Assembly: GCA_032164295.1 (NCBI GenBank)
Contig: JAJHTX010000005.1
Coordinates: forward strand, 496,001-560,000
Origin: Inonotus obliquus
Lineage: Eukaryota; Basidiomycota; Agaricomycetes; Hymenochaetales; Hymenochaetaceae
Direction of reading: 5' to 3'
Length of the DNA: 64,000 nt
Position 1 is the stretch's first letter; the number at the start of each line of letters is the position of its first letter. Below the pieces are notes generated by a model. That model was not told the origin of the DNA and did not search any database. It worked only from the letters and a program-made list of their open reading frames with translations. Below, one piece after another: positions 1 to 12,065 of the stretch. The position numbers and the translations under genes are program-made.

Positions 1-1122
1 CCGTAAAATGGGCATGAACCTTGTTCCTTTCCCTCGTGTACGTGCCTTCCTTCCTTCTTGTTCCGTTTTGAGAAGTCTTACCGTTATTCCGTCAGCTCCA
101 CTTCCTCATGCCGAGCTACGCCCCTTTCACCGATCCAAAGACGAAGAATTACCAGCTCGGTAGTGTAAATGAATTAACACAATCGTAAGCCAACTAGTAA
201 AACTCCCGTTCTTTGCGGAATTAATGTACTTCATCAGGTTGTTTGATCGCAAGAATCTCTTGGTCGCTTGTGACCCGAGATTTGGGTGAGCATGTTTTAA
301 TTTGTTTTCGGACGAGTTCTCTTATCGGATTCTTGAAGACGCTACATGACGGCATCTGTGGTATTCCGTGGATCCGTGAACTCTCAGGAGGTGAGTCGTT
401 TCGTCGGACAGTCTTTTTGTCGTGATAACTAAGATGAATTGATGTTTTAGGCGGAGGTCAGTTCTCTATCACCCATCGATCCATATCTTGTGCTTACCGG
501 GTGATTCTCAATAGAGTGCTATTGGTCAAATCCAGACACGGAACTCGGCAATGTTTGTTGAGTAAGTATTTTAGTAGTAAATCATCGGTAGCATGCTTAC
601 ACGCTCACGCTATAGATGGATACCCGATAACGTTTCTTTATCCCTTTGCTCCGTTGCTGCAGTTGGTCAAAAGAGGGTGTGTTTTCCGTTCGCTTCATGC
701 TTCCAGTAGAGGCTAACAGATCGGCTTGTCCGCGCAGTCGGGAACCTGCCTTGCGAACTCGACGGCTATCCAGGAAGTCTTCAAGCGTACACACCAACAA
801 TTTGCCGCAATGTTCAAGCGTGGTGCTTTCCTACACTGGTACACGGGTGAGGGTATGGATGAGATGGAGTTCACGGAAGCGGAGAGCAATATGCAGGATT
901 TAATGTAAGCTAAGCATCTATCGACTACTTCGCCAGTGGATGCTCATTCAGCGTTCTTTTCTGCCCGCACAGAGCCGAGTACCAGCAGGTTCGTATCATG
1001 CCCCTTTGACTAGCTTGTAGCGCTGACTTTGCTATTAACAGTACCAAGAGGCTGTTGGCGGCGACGACTATGAGGAGGAGCTTGAGGAGGAGACTCTCCC
1101 CGCCGAAGAAGCCGAAGTGTAA
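1..1122 (+). CDS. TUB2: Beta-tubulin, divergent paralogue, 3' part
   Basis: Partial gene; its 5' end lies outside the window. Beta-tubulin pairs with alpha-tubulin to build microtubules. Exons: 1-37, 96-184, 238-285, 339-390, 451-456, 515-561, 616-676, 738-904, 973-988 and 1042-1122. Spliced, they give the family landmarks in order: [89 protein letters not shown], then an acidic Glu-rich tail ending EEAEV. All joins keep frame with GT-AG sites. The segment just before ANSTAIQE differs from the usual PPRGLKM-type sequence (it reads AAVGQKRSGTCL), and one exon is only 6 nt. This suggests a fast-evolving second beta-tubulin rather than the main copy. The family is certain; paralogue status is inferred. 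Confidence 0.93.
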
Positions 1123-1506
1123 TGATAACGGCTTGACTTCCTTATTTCCTTCTCTCAGCTTCTCGCCCAGGTCGCTAGCATGTTATTGCTTTGCCTCGAA
1201 CAAACCGTAAACCATCATTTATTATTTCTCCCCTTCCCTAAAACCGCATCCCTTTGAATTCCTCTACCGATTCATCAACTTACGATCAGGTTTAATTTCT
1301 GAAAGCATTCTCCAATTTAAGCGCATTCATACGTTGTCTTGGGTAATGCTGTGGAATTTCTTCTGTAAATCTATCTAGAGAAAAGTATCAGGGAAAGAAA
1401 AGACGTTGGATAATGTCGATCAGTCACAGCCACTAAGCAATGAAGTTCTATGATCACCTCCTCAAATGTACCTAAGTTTCCTCAAATTCAAAGTAAACCC
1501 TTAGAA
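1123..1506. other. Intergenic: tubulin 3' flank and CCDC174 5' flank
   Basis: Non-coding. It holds the 3' end of the tubulin transcript and the upstream region of the next gene. An in-frame ATG at 1450 could extend the CCDC174-type protein by 19 residues, but the ATG at 1507 gives a family-like N-terminus. Confidence 0.6.
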
Positions 1507-2992
1507 ATGGCCCCATCAGCGAAAGCGAAAGCGGCGGGCGTCTCGGCAAGCTCGTTTCTAGACCTCAAGGCTGAACTTGCAAAGAAGGAATCTGAGTTCA
1601 CGAAGAGAGTGCCACATAACGAGAAGGTACGTGTATCCGTACCTCGGGCTCATCAACAGCTGACAATTGTTCATGATAAACCTCTATGCTACATCGATAA
1701 ATACATCGAATGTATAGAAAGGAAAAGGAACGATATGGGCACGAACGAACAAGGGTGTTGCAGGGCGTGCGGCGCGGGACCTTGCTGCTCTCGCTGCGGA
1801 TCGTGTCACTGCTGAGTCTGCTCGCGCAGCGCTCGAGCGGAAAGCTAAAATTTATGATAAACTAAGGAAAGGGAAGACTGGAGGGTTAACGGAGGCTCAG
1901 CTTGACGCGCTTTTGGTTGATGTATGTGGTTTCATGCTATTTCGCGTCCTTGCTATTGTGTTGACGAGCTTGCATTAGTTCGATTCTAAGGGCGTAGATG
2001 ACTATTTCAGCTCAGATAACGAGGATGTGGATGAGTCATTGGCGGTGCCTAAGCCACCTGAGGATGAGGTACGTCGTTTGACTACGTGTACGAGAAAGTG
2101 ACTGACTTAGGGTCAAATTTCTAGGATGACCCGGTCATCGAGTACGAGGATGAGTTCGGGCGCCTACGTACAGCGCGAAGAAGTGAAGTTCCTCGGGAGT
2201 TAATGCCTTCTGCCGAAGCGGAAAATGAAGAAGATGCCGAGTATGTCTACTTCTCTTTTGTCCTACCGTCGTCTAACACATTTCATGTTCAGTCCATTCG
2301 TAGTTCGTACGTATCATGTCACTACAACTTGTACCATATCATGACATTCTAACGTTTCGGTCAAAGGTAACCCAGTGAATCACTTCCCCGTTTTCGAACC
2401 ATCCGCCGAGAGGATTGCCTCATTGCAACAGGCAGCAGAAGAGGCGGAGAAGCCCCTAGAAGCTCATTATGATGCCTCGCGCGAGGTGCGTGCTAAAGGC
2501 GCGGCATTCTATTCCTTCTCTGCGGACGAAGAGAGGCGCCAGAGGGAGATGGCGGAGCTAAAGAAGGCAAGAGAGGAGACGGAAAGGGCGAGGAGAGAAG
2601 CTGGCGCGGTAGACGTGAGGCCGGGTGAGAGCGAGGGGTTGGCCACTGTGGCTGCTGAAGAGGAGAAAGGCAAGGAAACGGGACACAGTAGGGCGATGGA
2701 GAAGAGGAAGCGGGAGATAGAAGAAAGGAGGAGAGTTGTGGAGGCGAAGAGGCGGAAGACAAAGGGAGATACTGTCAAGGAAGGCGAGACACTTTACGGC
2801 ACGAATGAATCTGAGCAGAAAGCAGACCAACTCGGTGCTGCGGAGGCAGTGGAGAAGATACATAAAACACTTAAGAAGAGGTCACGACGGGATCAGAAGG
2901 ATGGGTCGAAGGCCTCGCCCGCAGCGTCAGTTAGTGCGGCAGACAACTTCCTCACGCAACTAGAACACAGTTTGATTGCGAAGGGTAAATAA
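1507..2992 (+). CDS. CCDC174-family coiled-coil nuclear protein
   Basis: Six exons (1507-1626, 1718-1921, 1979-2068, 2125-2240, 2293-2306, 2367-2992) join in frame to about 389 residues. The N-terminus has the family signature ASSFLDLKAEL, followed by WARTNKGV. The middle is acidic. Exon 6 carries the DUF4078-type block HYDASREVRAKGAAFYSFS then DEERRQREMAELKKAREET, and the C-terminal third is a charged coiled coil rich in Lys, Arg and Glu. Human CCDC174 is a nuclear protein linked to RNA processing and the exon-junction complex; that role is known for the family, not shown here. Exon 5 is only 14 nt. The part from intron 3 onward is the source of two degenerate copies at about 10860-11470 and 18920-19560, so this is the parental, intact gene. 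Confidence 0.88.
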
Positions 2993-3924
2993 TACAGATG
3001 GTGTGTAGCATTCAATATTGCTCATTTATGGGTTAATTTCCGAATAACGTTCCGCCCCAGGAATAATTGTCTTTCGTCAACCCAGATACAGGGCAGAGAA
3101 CGGCCACCTTTCCCCGCCCCATAATATTTTCTCCGGATGACATCAACCATCTCGGCATCGATACTTGACTGGCTCGTCTGCAGACTTTTGTCCAGGTTTG
3201 TGCCCGGGAGTCATTGCGACAGTACATCGGCAAGTGCAATAAGTAGGAATCCCTTCTTCGTCGTATCCGAGTGCGCAGCTTTGATTGAAGGGGGCGAGGT
3301 GAAAGGGGGATCTCAATGGTTTCGGATGGTTTCCACTGCTATGAATGCGGTGACGAAGTAATAAATGCTAGAGGACTGTTGAAAGACTGGGAAGTGCAGT
3401 GTGCAACTGGTTCCGGCAAGCTCAAGAACCTGTATCACGCGCGCTCCTCGTGTGGTCGCATACAATTTTATCACTGGTGATTGAGGTGCCGTCTTAGATC
3501 AGTGTTGAATTTATTCCATACTTATCTTTGCAATAAATACGGTTGTTAGAGCTTTACGTAATCTTCTTTTAGTTCAATATGCCCCCTGCGCTCGTCATTA
3601 CCACAACATACTCGGTTATTGTTCTAGGTTCTTTACTTATGATTCCAGCCCTACCGCACGAATAATGCAAGACACTGGAAGGCCACTTGAATCTATCCGC
3701 GAGAAGCATGGGACATGAGGTGAACGCAAGGCTGGAGAGAAAGTTGAACAACGCTCCAGGACCTTGATAAACCTTCAACAACGAACTGGTGCCCGCCTAT
3801 TGGAAATTAACGATGGGGTAAAGGACAGGAATAACTGAGATCTGCTTACATGGTGGAGCGGTAGGCGCTTGTATAACATATGTGGTAGGTTCCAGGATGA
3901 TGTTTCGTCCCCAGATAAATCTCT
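2993..3924. repeat. Non-coding spacer with array-repeated block S, copy 1
   Basis: No gene is recognised. Bases 3033-3360 resemble blocks at about 10361-10830, 18420-18950 and 26640-27090; shared words include ttgtc-ttc/gtcaac and the ctggctcgtctg / ttggctcatctg segment. Bases 3560-3790 resemble 11540-11720, upstream of NLR2. In this first unit the S block lies after the CCDC174 gene. In the later units it lies before the CCDC174 remnant. Confidence 0.55.
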
Positions 3925-4084
3925 GAGGTACACAAGAAGAGCGCCGGCTCATCAATCACTGGGAAGCAGACATGATCAGTGAACAATGATGGCGACGGAC
4001 ACGAGGAAGCCTCGCGGATCATTCTCGATATATGTGAGGTGCAGGATGTGTGTGGGGATGAACGGTGCTTGATTCTGCCCCACA
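3925..4084 (+). promoter_or_regulatory. Conserved 5' flank of NLR1
   Basis: The 160 bases before the ATG are closely matched in front of NLR2 (11890-12065) and NLR3 (20165-20332), including acaatgatggcgacggaca-like and gatcattctcgatatatg-like segments. A TATA-like atatat lies at 4029-4034, about 50 bp before the ATG. The conservation suggests the three genes share a core promoter; this is inference. Confidence 0.5.
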
Positions 4085-7000
4085 ATGTCGGATCCATCAT
4101 CAGGCCACCGTGTTCTCCGAGGTCAGCTTTGCTCGCTGCTGCTCTGGACTCCAGTTGGCTTACATCTAAGTAGTGATACGTGTCATCGACCCCAAGAAGG
4201 ATAGAAGGAAAGCAAGACTCCGCGTAGAGATCACGTTCGACGATGCTATCTGCGAAACAGGAATAATTGACAAAGACGGGAGGCCTAGTTGGCCCAACAC
4301 TTTCACATTGTAAGCACGGCGTCCGTGTCCATTGTACGCGTTCTGAGCGTACTACAGCTCGCAGCCGAATGCATCTGCAATTCTCGATGTTAAACTGAGA
4401 AAATCACGAAGGTTGCTACCGTTCCTCAGTAACGGCCTTCTTGGTCGTACCAGCATTGCGCTTGCGCAGCTCTTGCAGGAATCTGCTGATCACGGCGGTG
4501 AGCCTGAATTGCCATCTGCTCCGGAAGTCCAAGTCTGATTGGTATGTCAGTTGAACTGACCCTGCTGTCTTCGCCTCGCATGAGATTTCTCGGAGAGCCA
4601 AAGCACATAGGGACCGTCTTCCTTTCCTGCAAAGAGATTGATGCACTTTCGCGGGCCGATATCGACGTCTCGGCAGCGGAACAAAGTGTGGAGCGGATCA
4701 AGTTGTCGATAGAGAAACCAGAGTCCGCTATTGCTGTGATTGGGTCTATAATAGAAGTGGTGGATGTGGTAGTCGAAGCCGTCGATAAGGTCGCTGAAGT
4801 AAGTCTCTTTCCTGACCTTTGGTCATTCCTGCGGGTTTTCCATACCGTTCCAGATCCATCCAGTGTTTAACATCTCGTGGAAAGCCGCTTCGGCTCTGTA
4901 TGGAGTGCGTCTGACCGTCTACTGCAGCATCTTATTATCATGACCTACTAAGCGACACTCCACAGCTCGTGTCGTACCAGTATGAGAGCGACAGGAATCT
5001 GGTCGAGACAGTCGAGAAGATGAAAATGGTGCACGACATATCCACCGTGGCAGGAACGTTGAACGATAGGACGGAGATTTTGAAACCGCTAGTCAAGGAG
5101 TTGCTCAACGTTACTATCGATTGCTCTCGATTTGTCCAAGAATATGCTAGACACAGCTTCGTTGGTATGACGTTCTCGCTCTGCTCTCCTGGTAAAGCTG
5201 ATCCATATCCAAGGCCGTACGCCTCGCGTTCTTAGCAAGGGGAGGATAGACGAATTTGCTGGCCGTTTCGTTGCTCTGAGAAAGGATATGGACTCTGTAA
5301 TTGGGTTGACAACGGCTAAAGGAGTCGATGGAATCAGTACGTGACTTTTCCTTCTTGCTTGCCCTCGAGTTAAACCACTCGGCGAATCCGGCAGGTCGGG
5401 TCCAGCAGCTCGAAGTTCTGGAGAAGCTGCTCGACCCATTCAAGTCCGATGTGTCGGACGTGTCTAAGCGTTCTCGGTGCCTTGAAGGGACGCGCCGAGA
5501 ATACCTGGATACGATCATGGACTTCCTAACCAATCAGTCGAGTCCGGCCCTTCTCTGGCTAGCTGGTGCTGCAGGATCTGGCAAGAGTTCCATTGCGATG
5601 ACTGCGTTTGACAGATCCGAAGACAAGGGTTACCCTGTCGCGTACATGTTTTTCCAGCGGGAGAGGGACGAGCACAAGTCTATCATCCGGACGATTGCAT
5701 ACAAACTAGCCATCCTGTACCCAATGTTTGCGCAGGTTATATCTCGGGTCGCTGACGAAAACAAGAACATATGCGCGAAGGTCCTGAAGACACAGTTCGA
5801 GAAGCTTCTTCTAGATCCTCTCCGAGCCATCGCAGATGTAATGAAGGGCCATATCATTATTATCCTCGATGCATTGGATGAGTGCGGGTCGGTAGAGCAG
5901 CGGCAAGAGCTGATGCAGTTGATGAAGACCGATTTTGCGCAGCTCCCTTCATATGTGCGTGTTTTGGTCACCAGTCGTCCAGAGAAAGACATCGTGGAGG
6001 CCCTGCAGTCGAGGAGCCACATTCGCTACATCCCGCTCGAACACACGTCCAAGGAAAGTCGAGAGGATGTTGGAATCTACATCAGAAAGGAGATGTTCGA
6101 GGCCGTCAACGGGGTGTTGCCTAAGGGATGGGAATGGGATAACATCAATCAATCGCTCACGAATGCAGCGGGCGGACTGTTTATCTGGGCGTCGACGGCG
6201 GTCAAGATGGTGAGCGCGACCAATCGTCCGGAGAGAAAACTCGGACAACTCCTGGAAAACATTCGCTCAGTTAACGAATATGGCATCGACAATCTGTATG
6301 CAACGGCACTCGAGGCGTCGGGAATCGACTGGAAGGATACCGCCTGCAGAGGTGAATTCTTACAAATCGTAGGGCTCGTCCTGGCTTCAAAAGAGGCGAT
6401 GTCAGAAGCGGTCATCGAGGCCTTCTTCGAGATTGAAGGAGGGACGGCCAAGCTCACCCTTATGTATCTGCGGTCTGTGCTGTCCTATGAACCTGGTCAA
6501 TGTGTTCACCTCCACCATGCTTCCTTCGCCGACTACCTTCTGTCGAGTGAGAGGTCGGGAGAACAACGTTGGCATATCGATGAAGACGCTCAGAGGGTGC
6601 ACATAGCCGAACGTTGTTTTGATATCATGGCGGAAGGGCTGCGCTTCAACATCTGCGACATCGAGTCGTCGTTTGTCTACAACAAACATATTGCGGACCT
6701 TCATGCCCGTATTCAGAAGAACATCCCACTGCATCTGAACTATGCCTGTCGTTTCTGGGCCACACACGTGTGCGAGTTGTCGCAGTCCATGGATTTATCG
6801 TTGTTGTTGGAGAAGCTGAGTGCCTTCGCGCGTTCCCACCTCCTTCATTGGCTTGAGGTGCTCAGTCTGACTGGAAACTTCAATCGAGTCGCTGTCAGAG
6901 CTCTGTATGAAGTCAGTCAGTGGGCTGCGGTCAGTGATTGTATTTTTCCTTTCGTTCCTCTCACTCATGTCTTCTACAGTCCATCGATAAGGAGATGTCG

Positions 7001-9325
7001 TCATTCATGTGGGCTGCATACAGGCTGGCCAGCGTATTTTCATACCCGATGTCGCAGAGCGCACCTCAAATATACTTGTCCGCTTTATCCCTATGGACAG
7101 GTGAATCACGCGTAGCAGATCATTACTCAAGGATGTATCCATCCGTACCAGTGCATCGCTACGGGTCGAAACCTCCCGCACAGTGCATCAAAGTCATCCA
7201 GGGACATGAAGAATACGTTGAGTCAGTAGCATTCTCGACAGACGGAAAACGAGTCGTGTCTTGTTCGGATGTGACGGTCCGCATTTGGGACGCAGACACA
7301 GGCGAGCTCGTCTTGGGTCCGCTTGTGGGACATACAGAATGGGTTAGTTCAATTGCATTCTCTCCGGATGACAAGCGCGTTGTCTCTGGTTCCAATGACA
7401 ATACGATCCGGATTTGGAGCGCTGTGAGCGGTGAGCTCGTCTGTGGTCCGATCAAGGGACACAAGGGCAACGTTAATTCTGTCGCATTCTCCCCAGATGG
7501 GAATCGAGTAGTGTCTGGCTCCAGCGATAATACTATCTGCGTTTGGGATGCGACCACCGGCGAGCTCATCTCGGGTCCGCTCGAGGGACATAGAGGCACC
7601 GTCAAGTCAGTCTCATTCTCGTCAGACGGGAAGCGCGTTGTATCCGGTTCCGCTGATAAGACGATCCGCGTGTGGGATGCTGACAGTGGCATACTCATCT
7701 CAGGCCCGTTTGAAGGACACACAGATCAGGTGAATTCGGTTGCGTTCTCGCGAGACGGAATGAGAGTCATCTCCGGTTCCAATGACAAGACAGTTCGTGT
7801 CTGGGACGCAGAGAGCGGTGAGCTCATCAAGTCATTCGAGGGTCATACAGGCACGGTTACGTCCGTGGCATTCTCAGTTATTGGTGGGAAACTAGCCGCA
7901 TCCGGTTCCTACGATAGGACGGTGCGTATCTGGGACTCCGACACTGGAGAACTCGTCGCGGGTCCTTTTGAGGGACACACAGGCGGGGTCACATCAATCG
8001 CATTTTCGCCGGATGGGAAGCGGGTTGTCTCTGGTTCGGATGATCGCACGATCCGTATCTGGGACGCCGACAGCGGCACGATACTCTCGGTTCAGCCCAA
8101 GGTTGACGAATCCCGAGTAACATCAGTAGGATTCTCAGCAGATGGGAACCGAGCGGTATCTGGCTCTGAGAAAGGGAAGATCTGCGTTTGGGATACCGAC
8201 ACCGGCCGACTCGTCTCGGATGCGTTTGGACACACAGGCGTAGTCAATTCAGTCGCGCTCACATCTGAGGGCGGATTCATTGCGTCAGGCACCGGCGATG
8301 GGATGGTTCGTGTCTGGAGTGCCAGCAGCGGCGAGCTTGTATTGGGACCGCTCGAGGGGCACAGAGGTGCAGTCTTGTCACTTGCATTCTCCCCGGATGG
8401 AAATCGAGTCGTGTCTGGTTCTTCCGATTCTACAATCTGCATCTGGAACCTAGAGAGTGGCGGACTCGTTTCGGGCCCTCTTAAGGGACACACAGACTGG
8501 GTCAGATCAGTTGCATTCTCGCCGGACGGCAATCTCGTTGCTTCTGGTTCTGACGATAGGACGATCCGCATATGGGACTCCATCAGCGGAGAACTCGTTT
8601 CCGGTTCATTTCAGGGACACGAGGGCTTCGTGACGCTCGCATTCTCGCTGGATGGGGAGAAAGTCGTCTCTGGTTCTTATGATGGGACGATCCGGATCTG
8701 GAATGTCGACACTGGCGAGGTCGTCTCCGGTCCCTTCGAAGGACACAGATCTTGGGTCTTGTCAGTTGCGTTCTCTCTGGACGGGAAACGAGTTATCTCT
8801 GGTTCCAACGATAAGACGATCCGCCTCTGGGATGCGGCCAACGGCGAGCTCGTCTCGACTTTCTACGGACACAGGGACCCTGTACTATCAGTCGCATTTG
8901 CTCCCGACGTAAGGCACGTTTACTCCGGTTCCGAAGATGGAACTATTCGAAAGTGGGACGTAGGCAGCGGCGAAGAAATACATGAACGTGCCTCGCAGTA
9001 TTCGAACAGCAACTTGTCCGCCGCGCCTGCATCCCTCGGCAAAATGTCTATAGCAAACAGAGGCGCAGAGGGCTCGATCTTGGATTTGTCAAGAAGACTA
9101 CTGGATTCAAATTGGAAGATGGAGTATGACGGCTGGGTAGTTTCCGATCGGGGTGAATTGCTAATATGGGTACCAGAAGATATGCGAATGACGCTTTGGG
9201 GAGGTCGTCATGTATCTGTTTTTGGTCCAGGCTGTCAGTTCTCAACAAGGATGGATTTCTCGAACGCACCTGTGGGAGAGGGCTGGTACAAAGGTTTCCC
9301 TCGACAGGAGCGACGTATAGCGTAG
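4085..9325 (+). CDS. NLR1: C2-NACHT-WD40 STAND receptor
   Basis: Nine exons join in frame to about 1604 residues: 4085-4121, 4174-4309, 4358-4497, 4551-4798, 4854-4904, 4966-5164, 5214-5336, 5395-6929 and 6980-9325. Residues about 10-110 form a C2-like beta domain (VIRVIDPKKDRRKARLRVEI, then NGLLGRTSIALAQLLQE). Residues about 120-310 are helical. NACHT follows, with Walker A GAAGSGKSS near residue 375, Walker B IIILDALDE and sensor-like LVTSRPEKD. Fourteen WD40 repeats span about residues 895-1490, then a conserved tail (DGWVVSDRGELLIWVPEDM). STAND proteins of this type act as ligand-triggered NTPase switches, and fungal ones mediate non-self recognition. NLR1 lacks the 63-nt linker exon found in NLR2; a new acceptor at 5391-5394 keeps the frame. 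The start was chosen because MSD/EPS-GHRVL is shared with NLR2. The ligand is unknown. Confidence 0.9.
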
Positions 9326-10860
9326 CGCTGGTTAATGGTGGTTCTCAGACCCTCTACCTACAACGTGAATTATTGTACTCTTTATTCACAGTCGATAGTG
9401 CTTGTACATTTATTCCTGCGTTTCCTGGAAAGTGAAATATTATCTCGTTGTTTCTATTGATTCATTGGTACTTTCCTAAACCTGCAAATTGAGACGAGAT
9501 TCACAGTGCAATTGTCACGGAGGGATGCTTACTTTTTCTTCTAGATCTCAAGCAGCTCATGCTTTTCTGCTCGCCCGCTATGGTAAGGGACCGCAACAAA
9601 GATTGATTCCCAAGCAACATCATTTCTATTTTCCAAGCGCAAGCAATAATTAGAGTGAATAATCGAGCTCGCTTAACATGGATTTTTTAATTGTTGCCGT
9701 AATTCTAATAACGATCTGATAAATTTCACGTAAGGATATAAGACAATAAGACTTGGGGTAAGATGACTCAAAGAAGAGGAAAGATAGAGAGAGGCATCGA
9801 TAAGTATGAGAATGGGCCTCATTAAGCTTTCATAGGCACAGGCAGGGAGTGTGAGGTGAGATCGTTCACAACGCAGAGGCTAGAACGAATCAAGCTGAGG
9901 AAGTCCAAGAACGGTTCGGGCATTATGTATCTGCAATGGAATGGTAGGCAAGGTAGGAATAGGGAGTAGACTGCGTAGATTGAAGACATCAAACCACTAC
10001 TATTAGCAACCACTATCCTCCAGATGCATGGTGAATAATGCATGAGAAATTCATTTGTATCCTCGAGGTATTCTCCGAAACTCAATCCGTCTTCTTAATC
10101 TATAAGAAAAGAAGCTGAGTTCTAAGAGAAGGATTTTGGCGAGATACATAGGGCGTCACTTCAGGATTGAGCAAATCCACTTACGGTTAAGAACACTGAA
10201 TTCTTGTGTGCATAGGAGAAACAAAGGCCCCGCTTGCATGGTCTGTCGCTGCACCAGACACCCTGACACAGAGAAAATGAAATTGATCGCGAAGGGTAGT
10301 CGATGCCGATCTTGCTTAGCATCTCAATACTACCCAATGTACCCACCAAGGCGTTCATTCACGTTTATTGATAAAACGCCCCGCACCAAAAATGAAAGAT
10401 TATGCACGGTTGTCTTCAACCACCCTCCGGATACAGGATAGACCATTTAGTACTGTCATTCTGTCCCCGAGTCGTGGCAAACATGTTCTCTGGATCTGCA
10501 ACGATCTGTTCATTGACACTCCATTGGCTCATCTGAAGGATTGCCTAGGTAGGAGTGCGGATGATTTCGCAATAGAACATCAGTGACTGTACTGGGTGGG
10601 TAGCCATTCTGATGCATCTTAGAATTCGGATGCGATTGAATAGGAAAATCTTGGTGACTAGAACTTGTACGACTCGATGGATTCAGAAGCGCTCCCTGTT
10701 GCTTCCTTGCTATGAATGAGACGGAAAAATAGGGGAGGGCATTGACTGAGATTGAGCGAAGATTTAAAGGACGAGGAAGCGTCCGATGACTCCGCTTTCA
10801 GCATAGCCAGGAAATCTGCTCTACACACAGTCGTTGGTCAATGTCGATAAAAAAAGATTG
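9326..10860. repeat. Array-repeated 3' flank blocks after NLR1
   Basis: No coding potential is recognised. Bases 9326-10090 are near-copies of 17439-18170 and more distant copies of 25666-26410. Bases 10136-10250 match 18205-18340 and 26461-26560, with the shared word atggtctgtcgctgcacc in units 1 and 2. Bases 10361-10830 are copy 2 of block S. Together they form the conserved downstream flank of each NLR gene, so they mark the repeat unit rather than separate genes. Confidence 0.7.
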
Positions 10861-11470
10861 GGAAATAACTGACTTACATAATGTGATCCAATCATCGAGT
10901 ACGGTACGAGGATGAGCCCAGCGCTAAGAAGTGAAGATCCTCGGGAGTCAATGCCATGCTGAAGTGAAGAGGATGTCTAGGATGTCTACATTTTTTTCGT
11001 CCTACCAACGTCTAATTATTCATGCCCAGTCATTCGTACGTTTAGTGGTACTTCAATCAAAACACACCATAGCATTCTAACATCAAAGGTAACCCTACCC
11101 CGCCTTTGAATACTCCACCGAGACTCAGGATTGCCGCACTGCAGCAGGCAGCAGAAAAGGCAGAGAAGCCCCCTAGCTTATTATAACGCCTCGCGCGAAT
11201 GAGTGCTAAAGGCACAGCGTTCTATTACTTTTCTACAGACGAAGAAAAGCGTCGGAGGGAGATGGAGGAGATGAAGAAAGCAAGAGATGAGATGGAAAGG
11301 GCGAGTGGAGAGACTGGTGGGCCGAGCGAGAGCGAGAGGTTGGCCACTATGGTGAGAAACGCAAAGAGGAAAGGAGGAGAGTTGTGGATATGGAGGATAA
11401 GGGAGATGCTATACGGGACGAATGAATCTGAGTGGAAAGCAGAACCAGAACAATTCGTTGCAGAGTGACG
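10861..11470 (+). pseudogene. Truncated CCDC174-family copy, unit 2
   Basis: Homologous to the intact gene from intron 3 through part of exon 6 (parental 2095-2880). It keeps recognisable pieces such as GTAFYYFSTDEEKRRREMEE and MLYGTNESE, but it is broken. The codons matching parental EVRAKG read gaatgagtgctaaag, with an in-frame TGA; the exon 4 equivalent is shifted; and the C-terminal coiled coil is shortened. Exons 1-3 are absent. It cannot make the family protein. It was probably carried along when the NLR unit was duplicated. Confidence 0.85.
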
Positions 11471-11889
11471 ATCGACACGGATGTCGGAGAATGAAACAAG
11501 ATCGGCATCGATTGTCAAGAGCTTTGCATGATCTTCGGTTTTATTCAACGCCCATCCTCTTCACTTGTTGTAACAAACACGAGACATCGTGTCAGGTTCT
11601 CTGCTCATGATTACAACCCTACCATACGAACCATACGAGCCACTTGGAAGGTCGCTTGAGCGTGTCCGAGAAGCACGGGATGCGAGATGGACACAAAGCT
11701 GGAGAACAAATTGAACAGTTGAACAAACCTCAGGGAGCGGTAGGTAATTGTGGGACAGATGTGGTGAGTTGGTGTCTCAAAAGAACAATGACTGCTTGAT
11801 GTTCCGTCCATGACTACTGGTCGGTGAACGGTGGATGAGTTACTCATACTGTATGCTTGTATATAGCTGACTCGGACTACACGCGAGGA
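11471..11889. other. Spacer between CCDC174 remnant and NLR2
   Basis: Non-coding, and similar to 3560-3790 upstream of NLR1 (shared segments include gattacaaccctacc-like and ctggagaacaaattgaac-like words). No gene is seen. Confidence 0.5.
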
Positions 11890-12065
11890 TAAATTTAAGT
11901 GAAGCGCCGACTCATCAAATCAGCGAGAACCAGCCTGGCTTGCTGCACACGTGATCCACGAACAATGATGGCGACGGACATGAGGAAACCCCGTGTATCA
12001 TGGTCAATATACGTGAGAGGCGCAGGGTGTATGTGGACAGGACGGTGCTTGATTTCTGCCCCACA
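11890..12065 (+). promoter_or_regulatory. Conserved 5' flank of NLR2
   Basis: Closely matches the upstream regions of NLR1 and NLR3 up to the ATG. The TATA-like element reads aatatacg near 12005-12013, about 55 bp before the start. A shared promoter function is inferred from conservation. Confidence 0.5.

Noticed and set aside
3033..3239. Minus-strand 68-codon frame in block S
   Set aside because: The matching blocks in the other units have stops in this frame, so it is not conserved as protein.
7159..8583. Long open frames on the minus strand across the WD40 regions, also at 15428-16672 and 23496-24920
   Set aside because: They mirror the repeat codons of the plus-strand WD40 blades and have repetitive, implausible sequences; they are a by-product of codon use in the repeats.
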